Source: Chrysomallon squamiferum
Lineage: Eukaryota > Mollusca > Gastropoda > Neomphalida > Peltospiridae
Direction: 5' to 3'
Assembly (NCBI GenBank): GCA_012295275.1
Contig: CM022673.1
Location: forward strand, 13,227,788-13,291,787
DNA length: 64,000 nucleotides
A model generated the notes under the pieces. The model saw only the letters and a program-made list of their open reading frames with translations, searched no databases and was not told the DNA's origin. Of the stretch, positions 12,027 through 23,719 are shown in pieces; within the stretch, counting starts at the first letter, position 1; every line of letters starts with the position of its first letter. The position numbers and the translations under genes were made by a program.

Positions 12027-13719
12027 CATAGTAGTATCAACATGAACACCACCATCATCATCATGATTTACAAAAAGTTTCATATCATTTAAAATAAGTT
12101 TTTTTAAATGTTTCCCGATTTGTGACCCTTTAAATAATTTCTAAAACTTCTATATCTTTCATGTTTTATATTTAAAATACACTGTGATATCAAAAATCTG
12201 CTGTATGTAAAAAACATGATATTTATATAAGAAAATGGCTATAAATCAGTAATATATTGTAAGAAAAAATAAATATATCAATATTTTAATTATTTTGAAA
12301 TAAGATGCAATGAAATTGATTATTATAGGTAAAATAAAAATACTATTTTTAAATATAATTTAATGTAAGTATTGTAGTATATTATCATTATTTAAATCAT
12401 TTCAAAATCCTTGCCAATTTACCAGTAATTCATTGTAAGTAAAAATACATTTATCAATATTACTGGTAAATAAAAACCTGACATAATACTTCTCATATTT
12501 TAAAATATGAATAATGTACTGTAGATCAAGTAAATGAAAAAGGTTTATATTTTAGAGTACATTATACTATCAGTAATTTTACATAAATATATATATATAT
12601 ATATTTTATATAAATATATATATATATATAGATATATATACAATGAAGTAAAACATATTAAAACATTTACATCATATGTGCACCTTTTAACTTACTTTGT
12701 AATTTCACTGATTTAGACATTTAAAAAAAAAAAATAATAAAAAAAAAAAAATTAATTAATTGAATTTGATGGAGTTTTAAGATAAAAATGTTGTTATCTT
12801 CTATACCAATTTATCAAAATAATTGTCCCTGCAAGATTTGAAAATGCACATAAAAGTGCCAACAGAATGCTAAATTTAACATCTCTGTGAAAAGATCATG
12901 TGAAAAGTTCAAAAAAAAAATAAATAAAAAATAAAAAAAGTTACAACACGTTAAGAAATATTCTGTAAAAATACAGAAAGTGAGAAAACAGACACAGGCA
13001 CGAAGAATCAGCTCTCTTTATCACACCAAATTTAAAAATATTTATTTACTTATTTATTTATTTTATTTATTTATTTATTTATTTATTTAGCTTTCTATTT
13101 TAAAATAGATACAGTAGGGAAGATATTGTGTCTATGTGTGTGTTTGTTTGTATATATATATATATATATCACGATTTATAATAATAAAAAAAATTTAAAC
13201 TGAATTTTTTCTCATTCTAACTGGTGTTCAGAAACAATTATATAAAAATAATTGGTATGTACTTTACTCTGTACTGGAACAAGAAAAACGAGCATCCTGA
13301 TTTCAGGCCAATTATTTATTGTGCAAGCATGGTTTCTTAAACATCTACACTATGCAAAAATATTATGTCTCATAATAACCATTAATGTTAAATATGTGGT
13401 GATGTTGTTAAATGCATACTTAGTCATTAAAAATACATTTATTAATTTATTTATTCATCAAAAATCACATCCTGTATTTAAATGGGTTGTCTGACATCTC
13501 AGCATGACAAACTGAAAAACATCAGAAAATATGTAAGAAAAATTTTTAATTTTAAAATAGATGCATTTTTTTTTTCATGAAAATTTAAACTGATATCATG
13601 CATGTTGAAATTCAGGTTATTTTTTTTTTTATTATTATTATATTATTTTTTTTTAAATAATTTATATTATTATTATCTTTGTAAAAGTGTTATCATTTAT
13701 ATTAACTTTGCAGGTTTCT
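12027..13719. other. AT-rich non-coding sequence
   Basis: Very AT-rich with (TA)n at about 12587-12639, (TTTA)n at 13035-13090 and (TA)n at 13150-13169. An 80-codon plus frame at 13252-13494 shows no known domain. No gene supported. Confidence 0.6.
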
Positions 13720-14060
13720 TTTTGTTGTAGTTGTTGTTTTTGAAATGTTGTAGATGTGTTAATTTTGCTGTTTGTGTAAATTCTGTTGTAATGTTGTTGT
13801 CATTGTCAATCTTGTTATTACCATTAACTGTAGCAGTTAACATTATTATTGTCAGTCTTAACTCTAGGGTTGTTGTAGTTTGTTAACTTTGCTTACTGCT
13901 GTCTTTGTTAAAGTTGCTATTAATGGGCAGAACTGATGCTGCAGTAGTAGTGGTTAACCATGTTGCATTCTTACTGTTCTATCTGTTGCTGTTGTTGTAG
14001 CAGTAATTGTTGACTTTGTAGCATTGTTGCTATCTCTAACTTTGCAGTCAGTGTCTAAGT
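13720..14060. repeat. Degenerate GTT/GTA triplet-rich stretch
   Basis: Repeated TTGTTGTAGTTG, GTTGCTGTTGTTG and similar words over about 330 bp with many interruptions. Similar to the arrays at 299-793 and 33806-34170. Confidence 0.6.
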
Positions 14061-14229
14061 CTGGTGACTTCATTTTTCGGAGAACTTCAAAGTTATTTAA
14101 AAAGAAGAGCAAAATGATATAAATCTGATTTAAATCTGATAAAGAGTTATTTAAAAAAAAGAAGAGATAAATGATATAAATCTGATTTAAATATCACACA
14201 GCTATTTAATACCACACCATTGTCTCGTC

Positions 14230-14280
14230 AGTGGTAACATGATACCACTGCAGTTTGAGTGGGCTGGTGAAATCACCAGC
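14230..14280. other. Two adjacent perfect hairpins
   Basis: AGTGGTA-ACATGA-TACCACT (14230-14249) forms a 7-bp stem, and GCTGGTGA-AA-TCACCAGC (14263-14280) an 8-bp stem, 13 nt apart. They lie in short non-repetitive sequence. Function unknown. Confidence 0.5.
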
Positions 14281-14964
14281 AGATCTGAAATATGATAAGC
14301 AGAATCCAACACTGTCATCATTGCCAGTCACTTGTAGCATTTAGAAAAAACAAAAAATGAAGTAGTGATTGTGTATTTTGTTTATCAGTGATTTTATGTA
14401 TTTGCTGTGTATGGTATGAATGTAATGATTTTTAAAAATTATTGTTGTTGTTTGTTGTTTGCAGTATTTTGTTGTCATTTTATTTATTTTGCTTTTTTTA
14501 AACTGATATTTATGTGATTTATTTTTTCCTTTGCTATTATTTATTTGTTTCTTTATTTTTAATTGATCATTTTATATAATTATTATGTTTTTTCCTTTCT
14601 ATTTTTGTCATTTATCTGTTTATAAATTTATTTTTGCCTATTTATTTACTTGGATATCAGAATTTATTTATACATTTATTTTTTTTTATTCTTCACTTCT
14701 TTGTCAGTTTTTCTTCTTTTTTTTCCCTATCTTTATTCATTTTCCTTTCATTCTTTTTTATTTTTAATTTCTTTTTATTATTTTTGTAAATTATTATGCA
14801 CCCTACTTCATTACCTGCAGAGAATTACAAACAGTTCTGCTTGCACAAACAGATTTAAAATTTTGTATCAATCTTGTTCTTGAAAAAAACATTAGTTAGT
14901 TACGGATATTTTGATATTTTGTTATTGTAAATCATATTCTGTTTAAAAATATATTTGAATCAGA
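14281..14964. other. T-rich non-coding sequence
   Basis: Pyrimidine-rich, especially 14500-14790, giving phenylalanine-rich spurious frames. No gene. Confidence 0.6.
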
Positions 14965-15145
14965 ACTATTCAAATATTCAACTGAGTGGTAGGTCCTTGG
15001 TTCAGTCCTCAACAGAGGACCAGTTGATCTTTTTCCCCAATCAGCCCAGTGACTCAGAACTGATATGCAAAGTTCATATTCCCTTTCTATGGGAAAGTGG
15101 ATATAAGAAAATGCCTTACTGATAATAAATAAAGATAGTTTACAT
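14965..15145 (+). mobile_element. tRNA-derived SINE, 5' truncated
   Basis: AGGTCCTTGGTTCAGTCCT looks like the variable loop and T-arm of a tRNA-derived head, with box B GGTTCAGTCCT at 14999-15009. About 25 nt later comes TTTTTCCCCAATCAGCCCAG, the module shared with other copies here. A 3' domain (CTATGGGAAAGTGGATATAA) leads to an ACTGATAATAAATAAAG tail. No box A is discernible, so the left end is missing or decayed. This is the best-preserved copy in the window. Confidence 0.65.
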
Positions 15146-16199
15146 CATGACAGCAGCAGGTTTCTTATCTTGTATATCAGTTTCCAAAAACCATTTTTCT
15201 TTCAATAATGTAGAATTTTTTTTTTCCTTCATATTATTTTACAACAAATGATTTGACTGGATGAATCTTTATATATATATTTTTTATAATAAATGATTTG
15301 TTTGGTTACCTACTAATGTATCATTTGATAATAAATAACAAAAGGAGATATTTTATAATTGGTTAATTTTATTTTATTTTATTTTATTTTATTATTTTTT
15401 TTTTTTTTTGTGTGTGTGTGTGTGTGTGTGTGTCTATTAATAAATTACAGTTTAAAAGTTTACCAATTTAAAATGCTTAAATGGAGGTGACAAATAAAAA
15501 AAATAATTTAATTACTTTTGCACATTTTTATTTGTAAATGTGCACTACCACTGCCTTTGCAACGTTATATTTCATACTAAAGTGAACAAAAAAATTTCAA
15601 ATAAATTAAACAAAATTAAATAAGGGTTATTTACTTCTCAATAAATAACAAATTTAAAATTCACCAGTTGCCAGGTTCCTGCACCTGAAAACCTGAAGTT
15701 AACATATTTCAATTGGAGAAAGTTGGGGTTTTTTGGGGTTGTTTTTTTTAATTGTTATTAAAATCAGAGGTCTGTTGATGTTTCTGTACTCAATGTCTTC
15801 CTAGGTTTGTGTAAGTCAATTTTCTAATTGCTAAGTGTGAATTTTTATTTATTTTTTTAAATTAATAAACCAAGAGAAAAATAAACTCTCTAAATATCTG
15901 GATGGAAAAACAAAATTTTAAAAATTTTGTTCATTCTTTTTTTATATAAATAAAAATTTTAAAAATTAAAAAAAAATGAAGAATGAAAGAAAGAAAGAAA
16001 GAAAATGGAAATAAGCATATATGGAGATGGAATGAGAAAATGAGGAAGACATAAAAAAAAGAAAGAGAAAGTAATAGAGGTGATTGAGTTACTGAGATAA
16101 AAAGAAAGAGAGAAAAAATGAATAAGAGAGAGAAAGAGAAAAGGAGGAATAAAGAAAGGGAGGTATCAGACACAACCACACTGACAGAAAAAAAAGAAA
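15146..16199. other. AT-rich non-coding sequence with microsatellites
   Basis: (TTTTA)n at 15369-15393, a (GT)n run at 15411-15433, and a long purine-rich (GAAA/GAGA) stretch at 15975-16200. The 132-codon minus frame (15931-16329) is largely a translation of this purine tract (poly S/F/L) and is not a convincing gene. Confidence 0.6.
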
Positions 16200-16740
16200 G
16201 AAAAAAACCCTCAATAAACTCTTCAACACCTCTCTCGTGTTGAAAACGAATTCTCCGACCTGCCTTCACTTCGTTACCTTGAAACATAAGCAACTTAAGC
16301 AAGCCTCTAGATACAAAAAACAACAACAAAATCGTCTTTAAAATCCACCAAACGAGATTTCCTGAACGATGTTGACTGCAACGAAGCCAAACAGTCTTTT
16401 TTTTTTTCTTTTTTTTTTTAAAAACAGGCTTCTGTTGGATTTAAAAACCGTTTGTTGAAAACATTTTAGACGCAGGCCAAATGATGTAATACTGCTTCAG
16501 TTTGCAAACATGGCAAGGATTTGAGAGAGCTCGTTACAAATTAGCATGAAAAAGACACAGTCTGCAAGGGTTTTGCACCAACATGCAGTTTTATTTGTCG
16601 AAGAGAGACGTACTTCCGGACAAGATGGCAAAAATCAACATTAAGTTAAGTAATAAGCTGACAGACATGGAGGTTTAGGTCTGTCATACTGTCGGCCATT
16701 TTGAAAGGTTAAAAAGAATTACAAGACCAGACAGATTATC
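16200..16740. promoter_or_regulatory. Candidate conserved non-coding element
   Basis: Non-repetitive, more balanced sequence except for a poly-T near 16400-16420. Contains ACAAGATGGCAAAAATC at about 16620 and CGGCCATTTTGAAAGG near 16692, an AAGATGGC pair in opposite orientations. Conservation is inferred from appearance only. Confidence 0.25.
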
Positions 16741-16869
16741 AGATAAGGCAAATACAGGGTGTTAGAAAAAACATTATATATTGACATTTTGAAATGTGTA
16801 ATGTTAGAAAATATCAAACTGGCTGTTTTTTTTTTTTTAAATAACTAGTAATAGGTTAAAATATATGTG

Positions 16870-16889
16870 TTTTTTTTTTTTTTTTTTTT

Positions 16890-16931
<42 letters not shown>

Positions 16932-17072
16932 TAACAATAAAAATTACAAAAAATAATAAATAACAAGAACAATAAAACAATAAATAAATAAATAAATAAA
17001 TAATAATAACAACAACAAAAAATAACAACAAATCAAAACAAAACAAAATAAATAAATAAATAAAACAACACA
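16870..17072. repeat. Poly-T, (AAT)n, (AAAT)n and AAC/AAAAC microsatellite cluster
   Basis: Poly-T 16870-16890, AAT triplets 16891-16930, then AAAT and AACAAC runs to about 17072. Confidence 0.85.
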
Positions 17073-17079
17073 ATAAATA

Positions 17080-17460
17080 AATTCACATTCAGTTTTATAA
17101 ACAATAATTTCTCCCTTTTCTGCGACGTCTGTGAATCTCGCCGTGTCTAGCGATAATACCAACATCTTTTATTTATACAGTCTCGGATCACACAACACTA
17201 CAACAAGATGGATGGACGCTAACAAGACTTAATCTAGCAACAAGACAAACTCTGATGATTTACATTCTTAGTGTTCGCTAAATACAGGTATTACCGCCAT
17301 GATGGATATTTTCCTTGTCAGGTAGTCATCATTAGTCATATTGCAGACAGGACATTTTGCTGTCAAATCTTCTAGTTATTAAATAAATTTATTACCTGCA
17401 TCTTGGGGAGAAATCAATACGAAAGGCTTACCTGTGGATCTGTACGTTCAGGTATGAAAG
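17080..17460. promoter_or_regulatory. Candidate conserved non-coding element
   Basis: Non-repetitive stretch with CTTTTCTGCGACGTCTGTG at 17116 and an ACCTG cluster at 17394-17455 (ATTACCTGCATC, CTTACCTGTGG, TTCAGGTATG). No open frame of interest. Confidence 0.25.
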
Positions 17461-18384
17461 ATGCACAAATAAAACAAGTGTTATTTATTTTTTTTACGTG
17501 ATTTGGTTCGTTTTGTGTTTATTTATATTTAGAGAAATAAAATAAAATAAAATAATTACATATGTAAATAAATAAATAAATTATAATGATGATAACAAGA
17601 ACAGTAATAATAACATAAGAAGAAGAACAATAATATAATTTAAAAAAAGTTAAAATTTTTCTCTACTTCTTTATATTCTCTATTTCTTTGTCTTTATCTC
17701 TATCACTTTCTTTAACTTTTTTCTCTTTCTTTGCCTCTTGTTTTCTCTTTCTTTCTTTCTCACTATCTGTGCCTGTCTCTCTTTTTGTCTGTCTCTCTTT
17801 TCTTTTTCTTACATTGTCTGCCTAAACCATGGATCTGCTGATACAAAGTTTGTATCTTCTCATTACATTATTAAATAACAATAATACGAAGAAGAAAAAA
17901 AAAAACCCTGCCATTTTAATGGCTTAAATGGAAACAATAACATAGCTCTGAAACTGCAAACGAGTTTAATTCCATGTTTTATGTCATGTTTAAGTCAACA
18001 AAAGATTTCGGAAAACAATAAAACTACTCTTGAATAAGCTTGTTGAAGATGTGTCAGAAATAGCAAGAAGATTTGGAATGCATAAAAATCAGTTATTGTA
18101 AAAACAGAAACCAGATTTATTATGTAACAACCATTTACTGGAATTTAGGGGAAAATAAAAACCATCTTTGAAATGATTCAGTAACATTTTTTTCTTTCTA
18201 ACATTGAAATCTGGAAAATATAACAACAACAACAACAAAAAAAAAAAAAGAAAAAAAAGGAGAAAAGAATTGAAAAATCTGCAAGAATTTTCAAACAAAG
18301 ATGGTTTCACCAGGCAGAATCTGTTATCTGCACATTGCTAATGAAAATAACAAAGAGGAACTGCAGGCTAAGATAAAGTAGAAT
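17461..18384. other. AT-rich non-coding sequence
   Basis: CT-rich run at 17670-17810 and scattered A-runs. No gene seen. Confidence 0.55.
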
Positions 18385-18935
18385 GAAACATGGGTTAGAA
18401 TGGAGAATAATGTAAAATAATTCATCAAAAACAGTTTAAGGTCTCTTCCCAGAGAGAAAACAAATAATCTGGAAGTGCTGAAAACCGGTTGGATTGGCAA
18501 AAAAAGAAATAAATACTTCAATAACAACTGCTATATGCACTTTTTCATTTATAGAAAAGCATATTTTTGAAGTAGTGGGAGCAGTGGTTAGAACTGAAAA
18601 TAAATATAAAATGTCCATCAAGGAGGATTGAACCATTCAATTCAGTTAATCAGATGTAATGTAAATCATCTATGTTCATATTAATACATCCTTGATAATA
18701 AGTTTAATCAAACTGAAATCTGGTTGGATTGGGAAAAAATATACAAAAATCCATTAAGAACGATTGAGCCTGCAGCCATGTGTACATCAAATAATCCTTC
18801 TTTTTTTTTGTAGTTGAAGCATATATCAGTAGCTCATTTGAGCAAAAAAATTTTTTAAATATATGGAGTTAGTTGGATTGGGAAATAAAGTAAACCATGC
18901 ACCAAGAAGGCTCCAGTGTGAAGTCGGTCGTGTCT
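18385..18935 (-). mobile_element. Cluster of five degenerate SINE cores
   Basis: The block GGTTGGATTGGGAAA or GGTTAGAATGGAGAA stands at about 18389, 18488, 18587, 18723 and 18872. It is followed in the clearer copies by GGATTGAACC or GATTGAGCCTGCAG (18621, 18758). Read on the minus strand these are box B (GGTTCAATCC) followed by TTTTCCCAATCCAACC, as in the other SINE remnants. Steps of about 100-150 bp suggest either nested insertions or tandem amplification of one copy. Confidence 0.5.
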
Positions 18936-19739
18936 GAAATCTAAAGTGAGAGATCTACAAAGTAAACATCCAGCTAATCAGTGTTGAAGGACATGTCCAC
19001 TGTCACATACTGACCGCTCACACTGGTCAAACAAGACCACTTGACTGGTAACTGTAACAACCGATGGCTAACATGTGGTCAGACTGTTTGACCAGCAGTG
19101 ATGATCCTCTTGTAGACACACTACAAGTGCACTTGTGCTGTTCTTATACAGCACGGTTCTATGATCAAACCCTGCTACTAGAACATATCAAAATAAAACT
19201 CGTGTGTGCCATGTAAATGTACACTACATACACATGTATACATGCATGCATGCACACACATTGCACACACATTGCAATTCAGACTGGTATACTGCAGAAT
19301 AAAATTCGACTAAAGATAAAGAATGTATGTTTAAATGATTAAACATAAAAACGAAAGTTAGAGAGAGAGAGTCTGGAAGAGTGAAGGGAAGGAAGGTAAT
19401 AACATGGAGAAAGCAAGAAATGGAAAGAAAGAATGCAAAAATAGTACTATGTACTATATAATTAAATAAATATTCATTAATTGAAAAATTAAAAAAAAAT
19501 AGGGAGTTAATTAATTGCAATATTCATTAATTTATTCTTAGAACAAGTCACCTAAATAACCATTAACAATATAAAAAAAAAAATTATAAAAAACTGAGTA
19601 CATATGCACTTAATTCATTTTAATTTTTTTTTTTTTTTCAAAACAGAACAAAGTTTATAAAAAATCAAAAAAAAAAAATCAGAAAAAAAATCTCAACCCA
19701 TCAAAAGCAGACAAAAAAAAAAAAAAAAAAAAAATGTCT
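18936..19739. other. Non-coding sequence
   Basis: Non-repetitive patch at 18940-19160 rich in TGGTCA/TGACCA words (for example TGGTCAGACTGTTTGACCAG, an imperfect inverted repeat at about 19076). A GA run lies at 19359-19375 and A-runs follow to 19735. No gene. Confidence 0.45.
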
Positions 19740-20075
19740 CATTTGCTGTGGAAATTACACTTCAGAAATGTCAGTTTACCTACAGTTTGCAAACAAGCCC
19801 ACCAACATGTTTCTCAAAAACACAATCAGTGGATTTTCCTTAAGGCTAATTAAGGGCTATATTTCATTCTTCGTACTGTATAGCTGTAATGTCAGCCTCA
19901 GTTTGCTGTGACACACCCGGCTCGCTCTGCCAGCGGCCCACACAGAGACACAGCCCAACCAATTACATCATATTAATTATTCAGAGCAGCAGACAAAGAT
20001 AAAGGGAGGACTGGTTATGAGGTGCGTGTCATGTTGCACATCGCAGTGGGTCGTCGTCAACTTATGTTAGGAATC
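19740..20075. promoter_or_regulatory. Candidate conserved non-coding element (enhancer-like)
   Basis: One of the clearest islands of balanced, non-repetitive sequence. It contains GGCTAATTAAGGG (homeodomain-type TAATTA core, about 19842), a GACACACCCGG box (about 19909) and CCAATTACATCATATTAATTATTC (two further TAAT cores, about 19958-19982). No open frame. Enhancer role is inference. Confidence 0.35.
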
Positions 20076-20079
20076 TTGT

Positions 20080-20740
20080 ATATCTGATACATAATGTGTG
20101 TAATACAAAATGTATTGTACAGTACACTAGACATATTATGCATGTACTGACGTAAATTTAGATATTGCTTACATGTACTGATGTAGATTTAGATTTGCTG
20201 GTATATACAATACGATACATTTATAAACAATACCCAAGACTTATGGTAAATTTGTAGATTTGGTCATGTATACAATACACTAACACACTATGATTTTAAA
20301 TACATATGTTGACGATTTGTAGTTTTTTGTAGTCACCAGTGTATACTAGAAATTCATGATTTTACGTAATGTATTGTAGATCTGGTAGTGAATTAATTAT
20401 TGCAATAAAATTATACACAATATGCTAAGTTTATATGATTTTACTTGTTGTGTATCGTAGACAATATAATATTTATTATTCAATACACCAGAAATAAGTG
20501 ATTATATAGAAAGTGAATTCAGTATTTACAAGTGTAATAAAATACTAGAAATACCCAATTTTACACATATACCATGTATTGTACATTATGTCAGCATACA
20601 TCACAATATAATTATACATTATGCAATATACTAGACTTATATGATTATGTATATAGTGTATTTTATGTACATAATGTATATACTGCATAATGTATAATCA
20701 TATACTAGACTTTTATGATTATGTATATACTGTATTCCAT
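20080..20740. repeat. Strongly diverged TA-rich tandem array
   Basis: Blocks such as ACAATACACTAGACTTATAT, GATTTTACGTAATGTATTGT and TGTAGATTTGGT recur irregularly at roughly 60-100 bp. The most recent duplicate is ACTAGACTTATATGATTATG at about 20630 against ACTAGACTTTTATGATTATG at about 20704. Boundaries approximate. Confidence 0.55.
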
Positions 20741-21128
20741 AGCTGTTGGTATATAACACACTAAACATTACCCAAAAACAGAATTCCGTAACATTTAATT
20801 TTATAATATGAAATATATTACAGAGCACACCATGCTAGATTATTAAACAAACTGTACTAGTCAGTGTGTGTGTAATTAAACACGTATTTCATGTTGACAC
20901 AGAGTGGCTCTGAGAGGCTCTGCCAGACTTGCAGATTAAGAGGTAAAATAAAAAGAAGATTTCTGGTTTAAACTCAAGGCTCTGGGTTACAGCTGTTTGC
21001 TTCAAGGATTTTCTTAATGCTGGCGATGCGAAAACTCAGTCTCAAAGCTGACAGTCTCGAAAATTTTACACTCTAAATCTCCGGGATTCAAGGCTTAGAC
21101 ATGGTGAAAGGGCTGGTTCTGAATGAAG
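20741..21128. other. Non-coding sequence
   Basis: Less AT-rich from about 20890 to 21110, with no recognisable coding or RNA feature. Confidence 0.4.
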
Positions 21129-21420
21129 GAGGTGGTGGGTGGTTTTGACTCAAGGTAAAAGGTATGGTTTTGACATAATGAAAGAAGGGTTGTTTAGAAT
21201 GAAGGAGATGGATGGTTTTGACTCAAGGTTAAAGTATGGTTTTGACATAATGAAAGAAGGGTTGTTTAGAATGAAGGAGATGGATGGTTTTGACTCAAGG
21301 TTAAAGTATGGTTTTGACACAATGAAAGAAGGTTTGTTTAAAACGAAGGAAATGATTGTTTTAGATTCAAGAAGAGTGCATGGATGTTTTGCTCAAGGAA
21401 AGAGGGATGGTTTTGACTAA
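21129..21420 (+). repeat. 72-bp minisatellite that remains an open frame (24-residue repeat)
   Basis: Unit GGTTTTGACATAATGAAAGA...GGTTAAAGTAT repeats every 72 bp. Copies 1-3 are nearly identical and the following ones more diverged. Because 72 is divisible by three, the plus frame 21139-21420 stays open for 93 codons with the repeated peptide MKEGLFRMKEMDGFDSRLKY. No signal peptide, known domain or splice signals are evident. Expansion of a stop-free unit explains the frame without invoking a gene. Confidence 0.85.
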
Positions 21421-21889
21421 ATAAAATGGCTTTTAGTTTATGAAATAGGGTGTTTTTTAACTAAAGAAAATTGATTTTTAACAAAGGAGAAAGATGATTT
21501 AGATCAAAAGAGAAAGATAGTTTAGATTGTGGGGTGGCTTACAACTACAGCAGAGATGTGCTTTTGATTATAAACAAAATGTTGCTGTCACCAAATGGGA
21601 AGGGCTATTGAGACAAAATTTGTGTAGTGGTTTATACAGTTGGGGAGAGGAGCTTTTCTCAAATGGAAAAAAGATTGTTAAACTGAAAATAATGGGTATT
21701 TATTAACTGTAGGGGAAAAGTTATATAAAAAGAAAACTAATCATACATACAAAATCCAGAAGATTTTCTTAGATATTTCTTTAGTACTTACCTGAAAAAG
21801 AAGAGAAACAAAGTGTAAACATATGTTAGATATTATTATTAAATGTTTTATTTATTTAAAACATAAAATCAATTATTTTTCAGTATAAA
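21421..21889. other. Non-coding sequence, decayed edge of the 72-bp array
   Basis: AAAGA(T/G)GATTTAGAT-like words at 21420-21530 look like degraded repeat units. Nothing recognised beyond. Confidence 0.4.
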
Positions 21890-22210
21890 TAACAGACACA
21901 CATTTGATACACACACAAAATGCAAGTCATACATATAAACACATTTATATACACATTTATATACTTACATACACAAAAAACACACATATACTTACAGACA
22001 AATGCACATACATGTATATATCTAAATAAACACACAATAACATGCACACAAACATACATGTTACATTCACTCATTCTCACAAATATATTTGAACTCAAAC
22101 ACAAAACTCAAATAGCATACAAACACACACACACTCAAATTCACACTCACACAAGCACATATATACATACAAACACATGCACATGCATGCTCACACACAT
22201 GCAAATGCAA
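21890..22210. repeat. ACAC/ACAT-rich low-complexity tract
   Basis: Over 300 bp of degenerate ACAC, ACAT and TACA words giving overlapping spurious frames rich in T, H, Y (plus) and C, V (minus). Confidence 0.8.
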
Positions 22211-22387
22211 ACTATATTCTTTACGATAGGCTAACACGACTGTGAACTATGACCCCACATCATGTGACTTGTTGAAAGGTAAGTGCAAGGCACACACAGG
22301 TATCTCTACCATCTCTCAACAGGTAAGATTTAATCACCAGATATATTACATTTTCACCTGTCTGCAATTTAAAGATATATGTACCTG

Positions 22388-22445
22388 ACAGGTTGGAATG
22401 GGGAAAAATATTAACATTTGAATGAACCTGACAATGGAATCACAA
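22388..22445 (-). mobile_element. tRNA-derived SINE remnant
   Basis: GGTTGGAATGGGGAAA at 22391 followed by GAATGAACCTGACAATGG. On the minus strand this is CAGGTTCATTC then TTTCCCCATTCCAACC, the same order and spacing as the other copies. Confidence 0.5.
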
Positions 22446-22644
22446 GTGAAGGAGATTTTTAGAAAAAATATCGTTGAAGTTTTTAATCCTGGTTGTCGAG
22501 AACTTTGATACGTATCAGAAACACAGCGCTGATAAACCAGGTGTGAAAATTCATGGCTGAACAATTCTGTTATTCTTTACCATATCATGAAATCAGTGTT
22601 TTGTAATTCATTTTTTTTTTTTTTATAGTTGGAATAAAGGAACA

Positions 22645-22880
22645 AAAAGGTTATGAAAATTTATAGATAACTTTTTATTTACAAAATCAGTGTAGTGTAT
22701 ATAAAAATATAAAGCCCTCCCTACCCAGAGGAATAAAAAAAAAAAAAAAAAAATAAACATTAAACTGGTTCAGTCTTTGACAAAAAGGTTATGAATTTTT
22801 TTTTTTTTTTCATTAAGATCACTGTAGTGTATATTTTTTAAAAAATGACCACCAACAAAAAGAGAAAAAAAAAAAACTTA
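22645..22880. repeat. Two copies of a 134-bp unit
   Basis: AAAAAGGTTATGAA... and ...ATCA(G/C)TGTAGTGTATAT occur at 22645-22705 and again at about 22780-22835. A-runs separate them. Confidence 0.65.
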
Positions 22881-22980
22881 TTTTCTGATTCCTAATATAT
22901 ATTAAGAATAATAACAAATTTTAAATTTCTTCTACTAAATCATTTGGTGTGTTATAAATTAAACAGAATAAAAAGCAAGG

Positions 22981-22983
22981 AAA

Positions 22984-23022
<39 letters not shown>

Positions 23023-23024
23023 AT
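22981..23024. repeat. (AAAT)n microsatellite
   Basis: Eleven AAAT units. Confidence 0.9.
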
Positions 23025-23719
23025 TAATTAAAAAAGTAACAGAAAAAGAAGATAGAGATAGAAAAAAAAAAAAAAATAAAGAAACTGTGAGAGAAATAAA
23101 AACCTCATTACTAATGAGAGGGTTTTTTTTTTGGAAGTGTCATAGCTTAAATTCCTCCATATGTTATACTGAACCACACTCTTTATCTGAATGAAATATA
23201 TTTTCTCAGAGTCATAAAACAGTCAGTCAGTTAATCAAAGCTTTATCTCTATAAAGTATATTTGTTTTCAGTGAAATGGCTGCCAGCTCAACACACAGGT
23301 CAAGATGCATGGACAGGTGGACAGTAAAAATCTGCAAATAAGACAGACATCTGCAATCAAACACACTGTAAAGATAGTTTGAGTTTCAGTTTTAAAAAAA
23401 AAAACTTATATGTTTGGGTTTGAGATAACTAATCTTTTATTAATAGTGATAGAATAGATAGATGGGTAGATAGATAAATAAAAAATAAATAAAAAATACA
23501 TAAATAAAAAGAACCATAGATAAAAAGATAAATTAAAAAAGAGAGTTAGATGGACTGATATAGACAGAAAGAAAGATAAATAAACAAATGATGATGATAT
23601 AACAGAGACAATAACAATAACAATAATAATAATAATAACAATAATAACAGTAATATAACAATAATAATAAGAAGACGAAGAAGAATATCATTTACTATCT
23701 TTATAAAAAGTGAGAGGAA
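23025..23719. other. AT-rich non-coding sequence
   Basis: GATA/AAAT-rich (23455-23590) and AAC/AAT-rich (23605-23690). A non-repetitive patch lies at 23210-23370. No gene. Confidence 0.5.

Noticed and set aside
15931-16329. 132-codon minus frame that looks membrane-like (poly S/F/L)
   Set aside because: It is a translation of a GAAA/GAGA purine tract. Hydrophobicity is a by-product of T/C-rich codons.
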